Notes: generated from the sequence alone by a model not told the origin. A stretch of DNA of 25,866 bases from a candidate division KSB1 bacterium (GCA_022566355.1 JADFJB010000061.1:1-25866); one strand, 5' to 3'; numbered from the stretch's first letter, positions 17,400 to 25,673 are shown. Program-made: numbers and translations.

Positions 17400-17909
17400 T
17401 TAATAGAGATTTTTATATCCATGACGATGCATTAATGTATCAAATAAAGCTTTAAACTTTGCCATAACTGTAATTGAATCGGAAAGATTCATAAATTCAT
17501 AATCAAGTGGAGAAACTACTTGTTTGGTTTTTACGTCCTCCCATGGATATTCAGGATTTGGCTTTGGCATTCCACTTCCTGCCGGAGCAAGATTCTCAAT
17601 CATATCTGCTACTGGTATTAGACTGTCTATAAAATATCCAAATGCTTCGTGCTTTCCTTTAAAACCAAGCATATTTCTAATTTGAGGTAAACGCTTAATT
17701 GTTCGTAAATATCTTACTAACACAAAATGTGTCTTTTTTTCAGGTGGCTTATTTCCTTTACATAATTGAGATTTTGAAAATTTTTCAGTTGCCATTTGTA
17801 AATAATGCAATTGATGGCAAACAGGTTTTCTGTTTTTGGGTTTTTGGAATTCCTGGTAAATACTATAATCCGAAAACGCTTGTTTTAAATAGGCATCTTT
17901 CCAAGTCAT
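17400..17909 (-). CDS. HEPN-like protein, second gene of a coupled pair
   Basis: The 169-residue protein is mostly helical. Its N-terminus WKDAYLKQAFSDYSIYQEF, then CHQLHYLQMATEKFSKSQL, fits a HEPN-type helical bundle, a fold often found in RNases and toxin-antitoxin partners. The canonical HEPN Rx4-6H catalytic motif is not obvious; the nearest is RNMLGFKGKH, with eight residues between Arg and His, so catalysis is doubtful. A conserved-looking Pro-rich loop follows (SGMPKPNPEYPWEDVKT). I chose ATG 17909 because its A is shared with the preceding gene's TAA (TAATG), which implies translational coupling. The frame could extend 11 residues upstream but would overlap that gene. HEPN identity is inferred from pattern only. 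Confidence 0.6.
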   Translation of the reverse strand: MTWKDAYLKQAFSDYSIYQEFQKPKNRKPVCHQLHYLQMATEKFSKSQLCKGNKPPEKKTHFVLVRYLRTIKRLPQIRNMLGFKGKHEAFGYFIDSLIPVADMIENLAPAGSGMPKPNPEYPWEDVKTKQVVSPLDYEFMNLSDSITVMAKFKALFDTLMHRHGYKNLY

Positions 17910-18214
17910 TAATCGATCTCGAGTTCTTGCGCATCGTCCCAACTTCCCCAGTCATCAGGAAGTGATATTTTTTTAAATTCATCGCTTCGAATAATCGCAA
18001 CTCCGGAAGGTAACGGCAAATCATCCTTTGGTGAAGCATCGAAGTAAAATGGTTCTACAATTTTACTGCCTGATATGACAAAATCATCTTCAATTTCAAC
18101 AAGTCGAACTTCATCATCATTTGGAAACCAGAATATTTTCTTTATTTGAGGTTCACTCTTTTTATTGTCCTTCGCAAGCTTTATGGCTTGTTCTTCCACT
18201 TCTTTTCTTCCCAT
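17909..18214 (-). CDS. 101-aa acidic protein of unknown function, first gene of a coupled pair
   Basis: I do not recognise a named family. The sequence has a charged N-terminal helix (MGRKEVEEQAIKLAKDNKK), then a beta-rich segment (IKKIFWFPNDDEVRLVEIED), a middle segment IVEPFYFDASPKDDLPLPSG and a tail rich in Asp and Trp (LPDDWGSWDDAQELEID). The middle motif FYF-x-A-S-P-x-D-x-L-P-x-P-S-G-V looks strongly conserved. The start has a good ribosome site (AAAGG) about seven bases upstream. Its stop overlaps the start of the HEPN-like gene (TAATG). It lies about 48 bases after the broken antitoxin. An antitoxin or partner role for this small acidic protein is plausible but inferred. Confidence 0.7.
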   Translation of the reverse strand: MGRKEVEEQAIKLAKDNKKSEPQIKKIFWFPNDDEVRLVEIEDDFVISGSKIVEPFYFDASPKDDLPLPSGVAIIRSDEFKKISLPDDWGSWDDAQELEID

Positions 18215-18261
18215 TTAATTCCCTTTCATTTTAAAATTATAATTTATTTATTTAAAGTATT

Positions 18262-18496
18262 TCATCCCCTAAGTCGATTTCTGATTTCTTTGAATACTTG
18301 TTTGCCATCTACGATTTCGATTTTGCCATCTTCATATTCTATTACACGTTTTTTCGCTTCTTCAGCCCTAAGACGATTTACTTCTGTTTGTATTGTCATT
18401 ATTAAGATTTTCTAATAGTCTCACCACTAATTCTGCCCTATCTCCACGTGGAAGAAGAAGAGCTTCTTTTACAAATTTTTGAGCTAACTCAGTCAT
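18262..18496 (-). pseudogene. TIGR02574-type antitoxin gene split by a frameshift
   Basis: The first part reads MTELAQKFVKEALLLPRGDR then AELVVRLLENL, the usual start of 'putative addiction module component' antitoxins of the TIGR02574 family. Its frame stops at 18368. The C-terminal half lies in the next frame (18262-18399): EVNRLRAEEAKKRVIEYEDG, then GKQVFKEIRNRLRG, matching the expected tail of the family. Together they give a near-normal length of about 75 residues, so a single indel near 18390-18405 split the gene. A ParE/RelE-like toxin normally follows; none does, and the coupled 101-aa/HEPN-like pair occupies the place. A programmed frameshift is possible but there is no clear slippery sequence. 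Confidence 0.7.
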
Positions 18497-18722
18497 GTTC
18501 AACCATACTTCAATATCTCTGCTCTCGAAAATAAATAAATTTAGGTTGGCATACAATAGTTATCTACACTTAGCATGTTAATTATGAACAAGATAAACAT
18601 TCTAAAATGATTTTTGTTATGAGAATTCGAAATCAACAAGTTAGCCGTGGAGCTTAACTCCATTATGGATGATGAAACAAAAAGTAAGGTTTTTTATATC
18701 TTGGCCATGCTGTAAAACCTGT

Positions 18723-19973
18723 CTAATTCTTCACCAGCTGAACCAATTCTGATTTTACTTTTGCTGGTACTACCTTATCAACCTCGATTATATCACATTT
18801 ATTGAATCGAGCAAAATCAATCAATTTTTTAGAAAATAGGGGTAAAAGTTCATCAAAGGAATTAAACTCAGGTTCAAAAACTAAGTTGAGGATTTTTAGA
18901 ACAGCATTCTTCCTATCTGCTTTTACATCCATTCGTCCCACAAAAACCTCACCCCATAAGATTGGCAAAACAAAATAGCCATATTTTCTTTTGGTGGCTG
19001 GAGTATAGCATTCCAAAGCATAATTAAATCCAAACAAAAGCTTTGTTCGTTCACGCTGGATAATCAAATTGTCAAAAGGAGAAAGGATAAAAACAGTAGG
19101 AAGGACTTGTTTAAGGTTTGAAATGGTTTCAATATTTCCTTTCATAGTGTAGAATTTTGCCTCGATCCCTTCAATTTTTAATGGAATGACGTTACCGCTG
19201 TGAACAATCTCTTTGAGATATGAAGATATCATTTTTTTATTGGCAGCAAGAAAATGAAAATCTCGTGAAGACTCTGGCTGCATAAAAAGTCTAATCTCTT
19301 TTTCTTGTGCTACACCGAAGGCACTTAAGGCCCGGCCAACTAAGAATTCGCAGATTTCATGATTAGCGGGAATTGTAATGTCTATATTTCCTGGGATCAC
19401 TCTTTCTGTTAAATCATAATACTTCTGTAAATTATTTCGTCTGGAAACCATTAAATCTCCCCGCCAAAAGAGCAGCTCCAATGTAACTCCCATAGCTTTC
19501 TTGTAATCCTCTGAATTCTTATCATTCGAGCTTGCTTCAAACTCTTTGATGCTCAATGGGCCTTCATTCCGGATTCGTTCCAGCACTGGTTGAATAAAAG
19601 GTTCACCTTGATTTTGTAGAATCTGAACCCATTTGGTTTTTGGATTTCTGAAATTATCCATCCTGGGAATGAAGTAACGGTAATCAGTCATAGGTAAATA
19701 AGAAAGCGCATGACCCCAATATTCAAAAATAAGCCGGTCTTTTGCTTGTAGTTCATTCAGGTACCTGGCATCATAATCCGGCAATCGTGTCCATAATGTG
19801 TGGTGGTGTGCGCGTTCAATAACAGATAGTGGATCGATTTGCACATAACCCAATTTGTTTATAGATTGGAGGACACCCTCTTTTCCTTTTTCTGATTTTA
19901 CCTTGCCAGAAAGGAGTTGAGACTGCAAAACTAGTCTTCGAGCTAATTGGATGGATATTTTTACTTCTTTCAC
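18723..19973 (-). CDS. YcaQ-family (HTH_42) DNA glycosylase
   Basis: The 416-residue protein belongs to the winged-helix 'HTH_42' family that includes YcaQ/AlkX and AlkZ, glycosylases that remove bulky lesions and unhook DNA interstrand crosslinks. The core motif near the N-terminus reads GYVQIDPLSVIERAHHHTLW; Q-I-D corresponds to the QxD catalytic motif of the YcaQ/AlkX subgroup (AlkZ has QxQ). Family landmarks follow: RLIFEYWGHALSYLPM, then LSPFDNLIIQRERTKLLFGF and ALECYTPATKRKYGYFVLPI, and GRMDVKADRK. The length is normal and the gene is intact in an otherwise decayed neighbourhood. Possible substrates are alkylation or crosslink damage; this follows from the family. Confidence 0.9.
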   Translation of the reverse strand: MKEVKISIQLARRLVLQSQLLSGKVKSEKGKEGVLQSINKLGYVQIDPLSVIERAHHHTLWTRLPDYDARYLNELQAKDRLIFEYWGHALSYLPMTDYRYFIPRMDNFRNPKTKWVQILQNQGEPFIQPVLERIRNEGPLSIKEFEASSNDKNSEDYKKAMGVTLELLFWRGDLMVSRRNNLQKYYDLTERVIPGNIDITIPANHEICEFLVGRALSAFGVAQEKEIRLFMQPESSRDFHFLAANKKMISSYLKEIVHSGNVIPLKIEGIEAKFYTMKGNIETISNLKQVLPTVFILSPFDNLIIQRERTKLLFGFNYALECYTPATKRKYGYFVLPILWGEVFVGRMDVKADRKNAVLKILNLVFEPEFNSFDELLPLFSKKLIDFARFNKCDIIEVDKVVPAKVKSELVQLVKN

Positions 19974-19990
19974 TGATTCATCTAAATTTG

Positions 19991-20411
19991 TCAGGTACTT
20001 TCTTTTGTATTCATGTTTGAATTTATTATGTAAAAAACATGGGGAAGGCTTGCATAAATGATGTCTTTCTCATATTTAAATCCAATCTTTTCGATGACCC
20101 GCTTCGATGCAAGATTAGAAGGCAATGTAAAGGAAACAGTATCCGGCAACCTGAATTTTTCAAATCCAATCGATAATATTGCTGTCGCCATTTCGGTGGC
20201 TAAGCCTTTGCCAAAGTATTCAAATCGCAAAGTCATAAGCCAATTCGATTTCGGGATTGCCTTCTATTTCAGTATTGTGCAGACCGGCTCGACCAACAAA
20301 CCGATTTTCTACCTTGTTTCGAAACATCACAAACCATAAGTCATCGAGGTGCAATCGTCTTGCAGACATTCGATCCGTGGCAAATATTTCGATGGATTTG
20401 TCTAATATATT
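19991..20411 (-). pseudogene. GNAT (RimJ/RimL-like) acetyltransferase gene with deletion and frameshift
   Basis: The N-terminal trace reads IFATDRMSARRLHLDDL, then directly WFVMFRNKVENRFVGRAGL and NPEIELAYDFAI before stopping at 20220. In the next frame the conserved acetyl-CoA-binding region continues (RFEYFGKGLATEMATAILSI, then LASKRVIEKIGFKYE). In RimJ/RimL-like proteins roughly 40 residues separate the first two segments, so an internal deletion is likely as well as the frameshift. No good start codon is present for the first segment. The C-terminal ORF (19991-20236) alone could not fold into the enzyme. Confidence 0.7.
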
Positions 20412-20560
20412 TCAAATGGAATTTCAGATAGAGTTCTTTTAACAATTGAAAATATACGGTGGATTGCTATATTTTCCAAGCAATAAGAGTTATTTATGCA
20501 TTAGAGTGATAAACCCCGAATCTGTTTTGTAGAAAATGAAAGCGCTTAGATTACATCAAC
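20237..20560. other. Gap between GNAT remnant and FlaG-like ORF
   Basis: Apart from the N-terminal traces of the GNAT pseudogene (up to about 20411), this stretch is AT-rich and shows no further coding signal. Confidence 0.35.
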
Positions 20561-20725
20561 TCAAACTTTTTCATCAACCAAATTCCCTAAATTATTTTCA
20601 CTTGGAGAACTTTCTAAATGCGGAATGCGCCGAATGATTTCTCCAGTATTTGTATCTACAACGTTAACAACAATATGGTTAGGGCTGTTGTTTATTTCGT
20701 ATTCAAGGTAAGCATTCTTCTTCAA
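20561..20725 (-). CDS. FlaG-like mini-ORF downstream of the sigma-54 activator
   Basis: A 54-codon frame starts at TTG (20725), three bases after the regulator stop and in the same frame as the regulator. It reads KKNAYLEYEINNSPNHIVVN, then VVDTNTGEIIRRIPHLES. This resembles the conserved second half of FlaG-type proteins (L-x-F-x-x-x-x-x-x-N-x-x-V-V-x-V-x-D-x-x-T-G-E-V-I-R-x-I-P). FlaG is usually 110-130 residues and influences flagellar filament length or surface structures. The short N-terminus suggests either a compact homologue or a remnant. There is no strong ribosome site, so it may be translated by reinitiation. Confidence 0.45.
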   Translation of the reverse strand: MKKNAYLEYEINNSPNHIVVNVVDTNTGEIIRRIPHLESSPSENNLGNLVDEKV

Positions 20726-20728
20726 AAT

Positions 20729-21808
20729 TTAATTTAGGTTCGCTGGTTCTACAGAGTATTGAGGTTTTAACTTCAAAGAACTTGATAAATCGGATGGAAC
20801 ATCCATTCTCTCCAACTTATATCGTAATTTACCACGATTGATTCGCAATAACTTGGCAGTTTTGCTAATATTCCCATTGGCCTTTTCCAAAGCACTCAAG
20901 ATGAGGCCGCGCTCTACTTCTTCTATTGAAATACCCTCATCTGGAATTTCAAACCTGTTAAATTCTATAGATTTGTTGGTTGTATTTATGACAGGCTCTA
21001 TAATTTCATGGCGTTTTTCTTTTCGATAATCCAACGATATATCATCAGGTTCAATCCACTCATCACTTTCAACCAATACTGCTCTTTCAATTGAATTTTT
21101 TAATTGTCTAATATTACCAGGCCATGGATAATTTTGAACATTCTCAATTGCAGATGGTGACAAACCCTTTACTTGCCGGTCAAATTCTCTGTTGTAATGG
21201 TCAATAAAGTGCTGGGCTAAAATAAGAACATCTTTACCGCGTTCCCTAAGTGGGGGTATCGTAATTTCACAAACATTTAAACGATAATACAGATCTTCTC
21301 TGAATTTGCCTGCTTTGACCGCTTCTTTGAGATCTGCATTTGTCGCCGCAATAATTCGCGTAGAAATTTCGACTTCTTTGAGCCCGCTTATCCTTCGAAA
21401 TCTTTTTGTTTCTACAGCTTTTAATATTTTTATTTGAAAATTTGACGTAATATCGCCAATCTCGTCAAGAAAAATGGATCCACTGTTGGCTAACTCAAAC
21501 AATCCTTTTTTACTTATATGGGCGCCGGTAAATGCTCCCTTTTCATACCCGAACAATTCCGATTCCAATAATGTCTCGGGAATTGCTGCACAGTTGATAT
21601 CCACAAACGGTTGGTTCGCAGCGTCACTATGATTATGAATCAACCGAGCAAATAATTCTTTCCCTGTGCCACTTTCTCCAGTGATCAAAGTTGTAATTGA
21701 AGAAGTTCGAGCAATTTTCTTAGCTGTGTTGATTACCTCAATAATTTGAGGCGACTCACCGATTATTTCATGCTCAAACTTGTTTAGGCCTTTGGTTGTA
21801 TTTGCCAT
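20729..21808 (-). CDS. Sensor-less sigma-54-dependent transcriptional activator
   Basis: The 359-residue protein starts directly with the AAA+ domain (about 14-245): Walker A GESGTGKE at 44-51, the sigma-54 contact loop GAFTGA at 91-96 and Walker B SIFLDEIG at 111-118. A Fis-type helix-turn-helix follows (about 300-335; ANGNISKTAKLLRINRGKLR). There is no receiver, GAF or PAS domain, so activity is probably set by a separate protein or by abundance, as in PspF- and HrpS-like activators. It lies 36 bases after the permease gene of the peptide transporter on the same strand, so it may be co-transcribed with it. Its promoter targets are not visible. Confidence 0.92.
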   Translation of the reverse strand: MANTTKGLNKFEHEIIGESPQIIEVINTAKKIARTSSITTLITGESGTGKELFARLIHNHSDAANQPFVDINCAAIPETLLESELFGYEKGAFTGAHISKKGLFELANSGSIFLDEIGDITSNFQIKILKAVETKRFRRISGLKEVEISTRIIAATNADLKEAVKAGKFREDLYYRLNVCEITIPPLRERGKDVLILAQHFIDHYNREFDRQVKGLSPSAIENVQNYPWPGNIRQLKNSIERAVLVESDEWIEPDDISLDYRKEKRHEIIEPVINTTNKSIEFNRFEIPDEGISIEEVERGLILSALEKANGNISKTAKLLRINRGKLRYKLERMDVPSDLSSSLKLKPQYSVEPANLN

Positions 21809-21844
21809 TTTATCATTCCCTACTAAATCTGAATAATAGAAACA

Positions 21845-22723
21845 TTAAATATTAAGACTTTCATTTAATCCATCTGCTACTAAATTAAAACTTATTACTG
21901 TTAAAGCGATAAAAATCCCTGGGAAAGTCGCAATCCACCAACTACTTAATAACACATTTCTTCCATCATTAATAATACTGCCCCAACTGGCTATTGGAGG
22001 TTGCACGCCGATCCCAATAAAGCTTAAAGCAGATTCCAACAAAATGACTTCGCCAATTTTGAAAGTACCTGCAATGATAACCGGGACCATACAGTTAGGT
22101 ATAAGATGACGAAATATAATTCTGGAGTGATTGAATCCCAATCCCTTTACAGCCAGTATAAAATCTCTTTCTTTTAATGACAAAACTTCTGCACGAACTA
22201 TTCTGGCAGTTTCCATCCATCCAGTTAAAGCTAAGACAGGCACTAAGTACCAGTGGTTCAATTGAAAAACGGATAATACAGTGATTACTAAAAATATAGT
22301 TGGGAATGCCAGATTAAAATCCAAAAGCCGCATCATCACAGTATCTATAAAGCTGCCAAAATATCCGGATACGGTTCCATATATCAAGCCTATGGTCATG
22401 GATAGGATTACCACACTGAAAGAAATCGATAAGGAGATCCGTCCACCAAACAGTACTCGACTTAAAATATCACGACCGAATTTGTCGGTACCAAAAGGAT
22501 GATCGGTAGATGGTGAAAGGTAACGTTTTGTTAATAGATTGCCTTGAGCATTCGGGTCTTTATTTGTAATGGTAGTACTAAATATTGAACCCAGGGTCAA
22601 AGCACAAACAAAGATTAAACCGATAATTGAAGATTTTTGACGTAAATACCTGCTCCAAAAAGTAACAGTTCGATTTAAATTATTACCATTTTTATTTGAT
22701 ATTGTCTGGACTGCTATTGACAT
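21845..22723 (-). CDS. DppC/OppC-like ABC transporter permease
   Basis: This is a 292-residue inner-membrane permease of the binding-protein-dependent peptide/nickel family. Hydrophobic segments start near residue 35 (IIGLIFVCALTLGSI). The family motifs are HPFGTDKFGRDILSRVLFG and a cytoplasmic EAA-like loop (about 170-200) reading EVLSLKERDFILAVKGLG, then RHLIPN. It fills the 'C' permease role and pairs with the next-upstream DppB-like gene; the intergenic gap is 15 bases. The substrate is probably an oligopeptide or dipeptide, but nickel or other solutes cannot be excluded. Confidence 0.92.
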   Translation of the reverse strand: MSIAVQTISNKNGNNLNRTVTFWSRYLRQKSSIIGLIFVCALTLGSIFSTTITNKDPNAQGNLLTKRYLSPSTDHPFGTDKFGRDILSRVLFGGRISLSISFSVVILSMTIGLIYGTVSGYFGSFIDTVMMRLLDFNLAFPTIFLVITVLSVFQLNHWYLVPVLALTGWMETARIVRAEVLSLKERDFILAVKGLGFNHSRIIFRHLIPNCMVPVIIAGTFKIGEVILLESALSFIGIGVQPPIASWGSIINDGRNVLLSSWWIATFPGIFIALTVISFNLVADGLNESLNI

Positions 22724-22738
22724 TTCTATTGGTTTTAT

Positions 22739-23719
22739 TTAAACATGACCCGCAATTTTAATACGGGGATCAATTCTATGATACAACAAATCAGAAATTA
22801 GATTACCGACAATAACTGCAACTGCAGCTATAAAACCACTTGCTAAAATGATCGGATAATCATGTGCAAAAATTGCATTAACAGTAATTCTTCCCAACCC
22901 CGGCCAAGAAAAAATGTACTCTGTAATCACAGCGCCTCCTAAGAGAAATGGTAAATAAACACCTATTAATGTGTTTAAAGGTAAAAGCGCATTCTTTAAA
23001 GCATATTTAAAGAGAATCTTATATCTATTAACGCCATAGGCGGTTACTGTTCGAATATAGTCCTGTTGCAGCACATCTGACAGACTTCCTCTCACAAATC
23101 TTGCCGTATAAGCAATAAATGGGATTGCCAACACCGCAACAGGCATAATCAGATGTTGAATTCGATCGACAATTTGGGCCCAGAATCCATCAATCTGTTG
23201 CAATGATTCCATCTGGCTTGATGGAAGCCATGATAGTTTAATTGAAAACAATAAAATCCCCATTAAAGCAAGCCAAAAACCCGGCAATGAATAGAAAAAA
23301 AGACACAGAGAATTCAATATAAAATCAACCTTTGTTTTATACATTACTGCCATAATGATCCCGAGACTAATACCAACAATAAACTGGATGAGAAAAACCA
23401 CTGCCGTTAATTGCAATGTATTAGGAATTGCCTCCGCAAAGATATGACTTACAGGTCTCTTATGAGTGAAAGAAATACCAAAATTCCCCTGTATGAATTC
23501 GGAAGCCCAACTTAAATACTGTTTCCATAAGGGAAGATCCAAACCCATCTGACGACGAATGTTCTCGACAGCTTTTGCTCCGATTTCCGGTTTAACATAA
23601 ATCGAGGAAGGATCACCAGGAGCGAGATGAATAACCAAGAATGTTATTGTAAGAATTCCCCAAATGATCAATAATGAAAGCAATAATCGATTTATTAAAA
23701 ATTTAACCATATTTACCAT
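22739..23719 (-). CDS. DppB/OppB-like ABC transporter permease
   Basis: The 326-residue permease begins MVKFLINRLLLSLLIIWGIL, after the usual N-terminal DppB pattern, and has LAPGDPSS and RRQMGLDLPLWKQYLSW landmarks. A typical coupling loop follows (about 225-255; RGSLSDVLQQDYIRTVTAYG, then ALKNALLP), and it ends in a helix-rich region with FSWPGLGRI. The first ATG directly follows the upstream gene's TAA (TAAATG), so translation is probably coupled; the second ATG is three codons later (MVKFLI). Confidence 0.93.
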   Translation of the reverse strand: MVNMVKFLINRLLLSLLIIWGILTITFLVIHLAPGDPSSIYVKPEIGAKAVENIRRQMGLDLPLWKQYLSWASEFIQGNFGISFTHKRPVSHIFAEAIPNTLQLTAVVFLIQFIVGISLGIIMAVMYKTKVDFILNSLCLFFYSLPGFWLALMGILLFSIKLSWLPSSQMESLQQIDGFWAQIVDRIQHLIMPVAVLAIPFIAYTARFVRGSLSDVLQQDYIRTVTAYGVNRYKILFKYALKNALLPLNTLIGVYLPFLLGGAVITEYIFSWPGLGRITVNAIFAHDYPIILASGFIAAVAVIVGNLISDLLYHRIDPRIKIAGHV

Positions 23720-24754
23720 TTAAAAAACTGGTTCACTAGCTTTAATATTTCTAGAAAATTTAGGCTCTTTTGCAACTTTCTCAGCAAAATGACAAGCTAC
23801 AAAATGATTATTTCCTATATTTCTCAGAAGTGGCTTTTCGTGACAACATCTCATTTCTGTCCATGGGCAGCGATCTGAAAAACTACACGCTTGGCTTCCT
23901 TTAGATTTTAGGAAAGAAGGGTCCAAATCATTTTTCGTATCATTGTATGCTTTATTAAATCTTGCAGATTCTATCAGCAACCTGGAATAAGGATGCATTA
24001 AATTGTGAATCGCTAAATTCGTATTTGATATTTCAACCAGATCACCTTTATACATTACTCCTATACGATCCGACATATTTAAAACCAAATTTATGTCATG
24101 TGAAATCAAAACCATTGTCATTTTAAATTTAAGTTGGAGATGCTTTAATAACTCAATGATTTTGTATTTTACTGATGCGTCCAGACTTGATGTAGGTTCA
24201 TCTGCAATTAATAGTTTTGGCTTAACAGCCAAAGCCCGTGCGATTGAAACTCGCTGACGCTGACCTCCACTTAGTTGTTGAGGATATCTATTTTTGATTT
24301 CGACATCTAAGTGGACCAATTGGAGTAAGTCATCGACCCGTTTCCATAGTTCATTCTTACCACATTTCTCATATAATCGTATTGGTTCTGCAAGGCATGA
24401 AGCGATAGTCTGTCTTGGATTGAGAGCCAGAGAAGCATCTTGAAATATCATTTGAAATTTTCTACGATAATGGCGATAATGTTTTTCAGGAATTGCTAAA
24501 AGATCCTTCCCTTGATAAATCACACTCCCCCCGTCCGGTTTAACCAACCGTAACAAACAACGGCCAAGTGTTGTTTTACCGCTTCCGGATTCCCCCACAA
24601 TGGCCATGCATTCACCATTATTTAGATGAAAAGATACATTATTCACAGCCGGCCTTTCCAAGGCCTTACTATTTTTAATTTTAGGATTTATTTGATATTC
24701 TTTTCTTAAGTTGATTACAGTAAAAAATATCTCTTGGTCATCCATTTCTCTCAT
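23720..24754 (-). CDS. Peptide ABC transporter ATPase, DppF/OppF-like
   Basis: The 344-residue ATPase has Walker A GESGSGKT (about 54-61), Q-loop FQDASLALNPRQ, the signature LSGGQRQRVSIARAL and Walker B LLIADEPTSSLD, then a switch His in ISHDI. The C-terminus carries the oligopeptide-type extension (about 280-330) with the Cys pattern of the family: ACSFSDRCPWTEMRCCHEK then FVACHF. These Cys residues bind an iron-sulfur cluster in related transporters. The gene lies three bases from the upstream ATPase gene and immediately before DppB. Confidence 0.93.
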   Translation of the reverse strand: MREMDDQEIFFTVINLRKEYQINPKIKNSKALERPAVNNVSFHLNNGECMAIVGESGSGKTTLGRCLLRLVKPDGGSVIYQGKDLLAIPEKHYRHYRRKFQMIFQDASLALNPRQTIASCLAEPIRLYEKCGKNELWKRVDDLLQLVHLDVEIKNRYPQQLSGGQRQRVSIARALAVKPKLLIADEPTSSLDASVKYKIIELLKHLQLKFKMTMVLISHDINLVLNMSDRIGVMYKGDLVEISNTNLAIHNLMHPYSRLLIESARFNKAYNDTKNDLDPSFLKSKGSQACSFSDRCPWTEMRCCHEKPLLRNIGNNHFVACHFAEKVAKEPKFSRNIKASEPVF

Positions 24755-24757
24755 CCA

Positions 24758-25543
24758 TCAAATAAAATTATGAAAACAGCTATTTACCAATAGAGAACGA
24801 GTATATTCGGATTTTGGATTTTCTAGGATTGCCGTTTTCATCCCGACTTCTACAATTTCGCCATTGTGCATGATAACAATATCATTCGCCATTTCTGCCA
24901 CAACTCCTATATCATGACTAATCAATAACAATCCAAAATTATATTGTTTTTGCAGGTCTTTGATTAATTCAAGAATTTGAATTTGTGTTGTTACATCAAG
25001 AGCTGTGGTGGGTTCATCTGCTATAATTAATTTTGGATTACAACTCAAAGCCATTGCAATCATAACTCTTTGTGCCATCCCCCCACTTAACTGGTGTGGA
25101 TATGCATGATAAATTTTTTCAGGATGGGAAAAACCAACGTTTTCAAAGAGACTCATTGAACGATCAATGGCTTCACTATTTGATAATTTTGCATGGGTTT
25201 TAATAACATCCAATATCTGCGTCCCAGCAGTAAAAACCGGATTAAGAGCAGATAAAGGAGATTGAAAGATCATTGTTACCTTTTTTCCACGAAGCCTGCC
25301 AATTGATGATTGACGACCAACAAAAAATCTGCTGCCTTCAAGCCAAATTTCTCCTTCTATCTTTTCTGCCTGTTTCGGTAATAAGCCAATTGTTGCTAAT
25401 GCCGTTAATGTTTTCCCTGATCCTGATTCTCCCAACAAAGCCAAAGTTTGCCCAGCTGACACTTCAAAGGAAACATTCTTAACCTCAAAAACCTTATTTT
25501 GAAATTGCCGCATAAAAAACGATATATTTTTGACAGTAAACAA
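24758..25543 (-). CDS. Peptide ABC transporter ATPase, DppD/OppD-like, short C-terminus
   Basis: The 261-residue ATPase has Walker [24 protein letters not shown], the signature [15 protein letters not shown] and Walker [13 protein letters not shown] with ISHDIGVV. It forms the heterodimeric motor with the DppF-like gene just downstream. DppD proteins are usually about 320-330 residues long with a C-terminal oligo_HPY extension that contains conserved cysteines; this one ends soon after [16 protein letters not shown] and lacks that region. The first codon ([12 protein letters not shown]) lies about 83 bases downstream of the predicted promoter. No solute-binding protein gene is visible. Confidence 0.92.
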   Translation of the reverse strand: MFTVKNISFFMRQFQNKVFEVKNVSFEVSAGQTLALLGESGSGKTLTALATIGLLPKQAEKIEGEIWLEGSRFFVGRQSSIGRLRGKKVTMIFQSPLSALNPVFTAGTQILDVIKTHAKLSNSEAIDRSMSLFENVGFSHPEKIYHAYPHQLSGGMAQRVMIAMALSCNPKLIIADEPTTALDVTTQIQILELIKDLQKQYNFGLLLISHDIGVVAEMANDIVIMHNGEIVEVGMKTAILENPKSEYTRSLLVNSCFHNFI

Positions 25544-25607
25544 TAGCCTTTTCCATTTTCTGTTTATTAACCTGGACTATTCATGAACCTTTCACTGTTA
25601 TTCAGAA

Positions 25608-25673
25608 GGGATCTATTTTGCAACTATTTTATACTTAGAATTATGCTTTTTCAATTTTATGGAAATAGATCCC
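25608..25673. repeat. Perfect 11-bp inverted repeat flanking the transporter promoter
   Basis: GGGATCTATTT (25608-25618) and AAATAGATCCC (25663-25673) are exact reverse complements separated by 44 bases. The predicted -35 and -10 boxes lie between them. It could be a regulator-binding pair, the ends of a small mobile element, or a hairpin. Confidence 0.6.
25626..25654 (-). promoter_or_regulatory. Sigma-70-like promoter of the peptide transporter operon
   Basis: On the minus strand, TTGAAA (25649-25654) and TAAAAT (25626-25631) are separated by 17 bases. It lies about 80 bases upstream of the first ATG and points into the operon. Activity is not shown, and promoter consensus in this lineage may differ. 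Confidence 0.5.

Noticed and set aside
17699-17965. Hydrophobic + strand ORF opposite the HEPN-like gene
   Set aside because: Composition is that of an antisense shadow and the minus-strand frame has a coupled start and conserved-looking residues.
20838-21029. + strand ORF inside the sensor-less activator
   Set aside because: Antisense to the HTH region of a clearly real gene.
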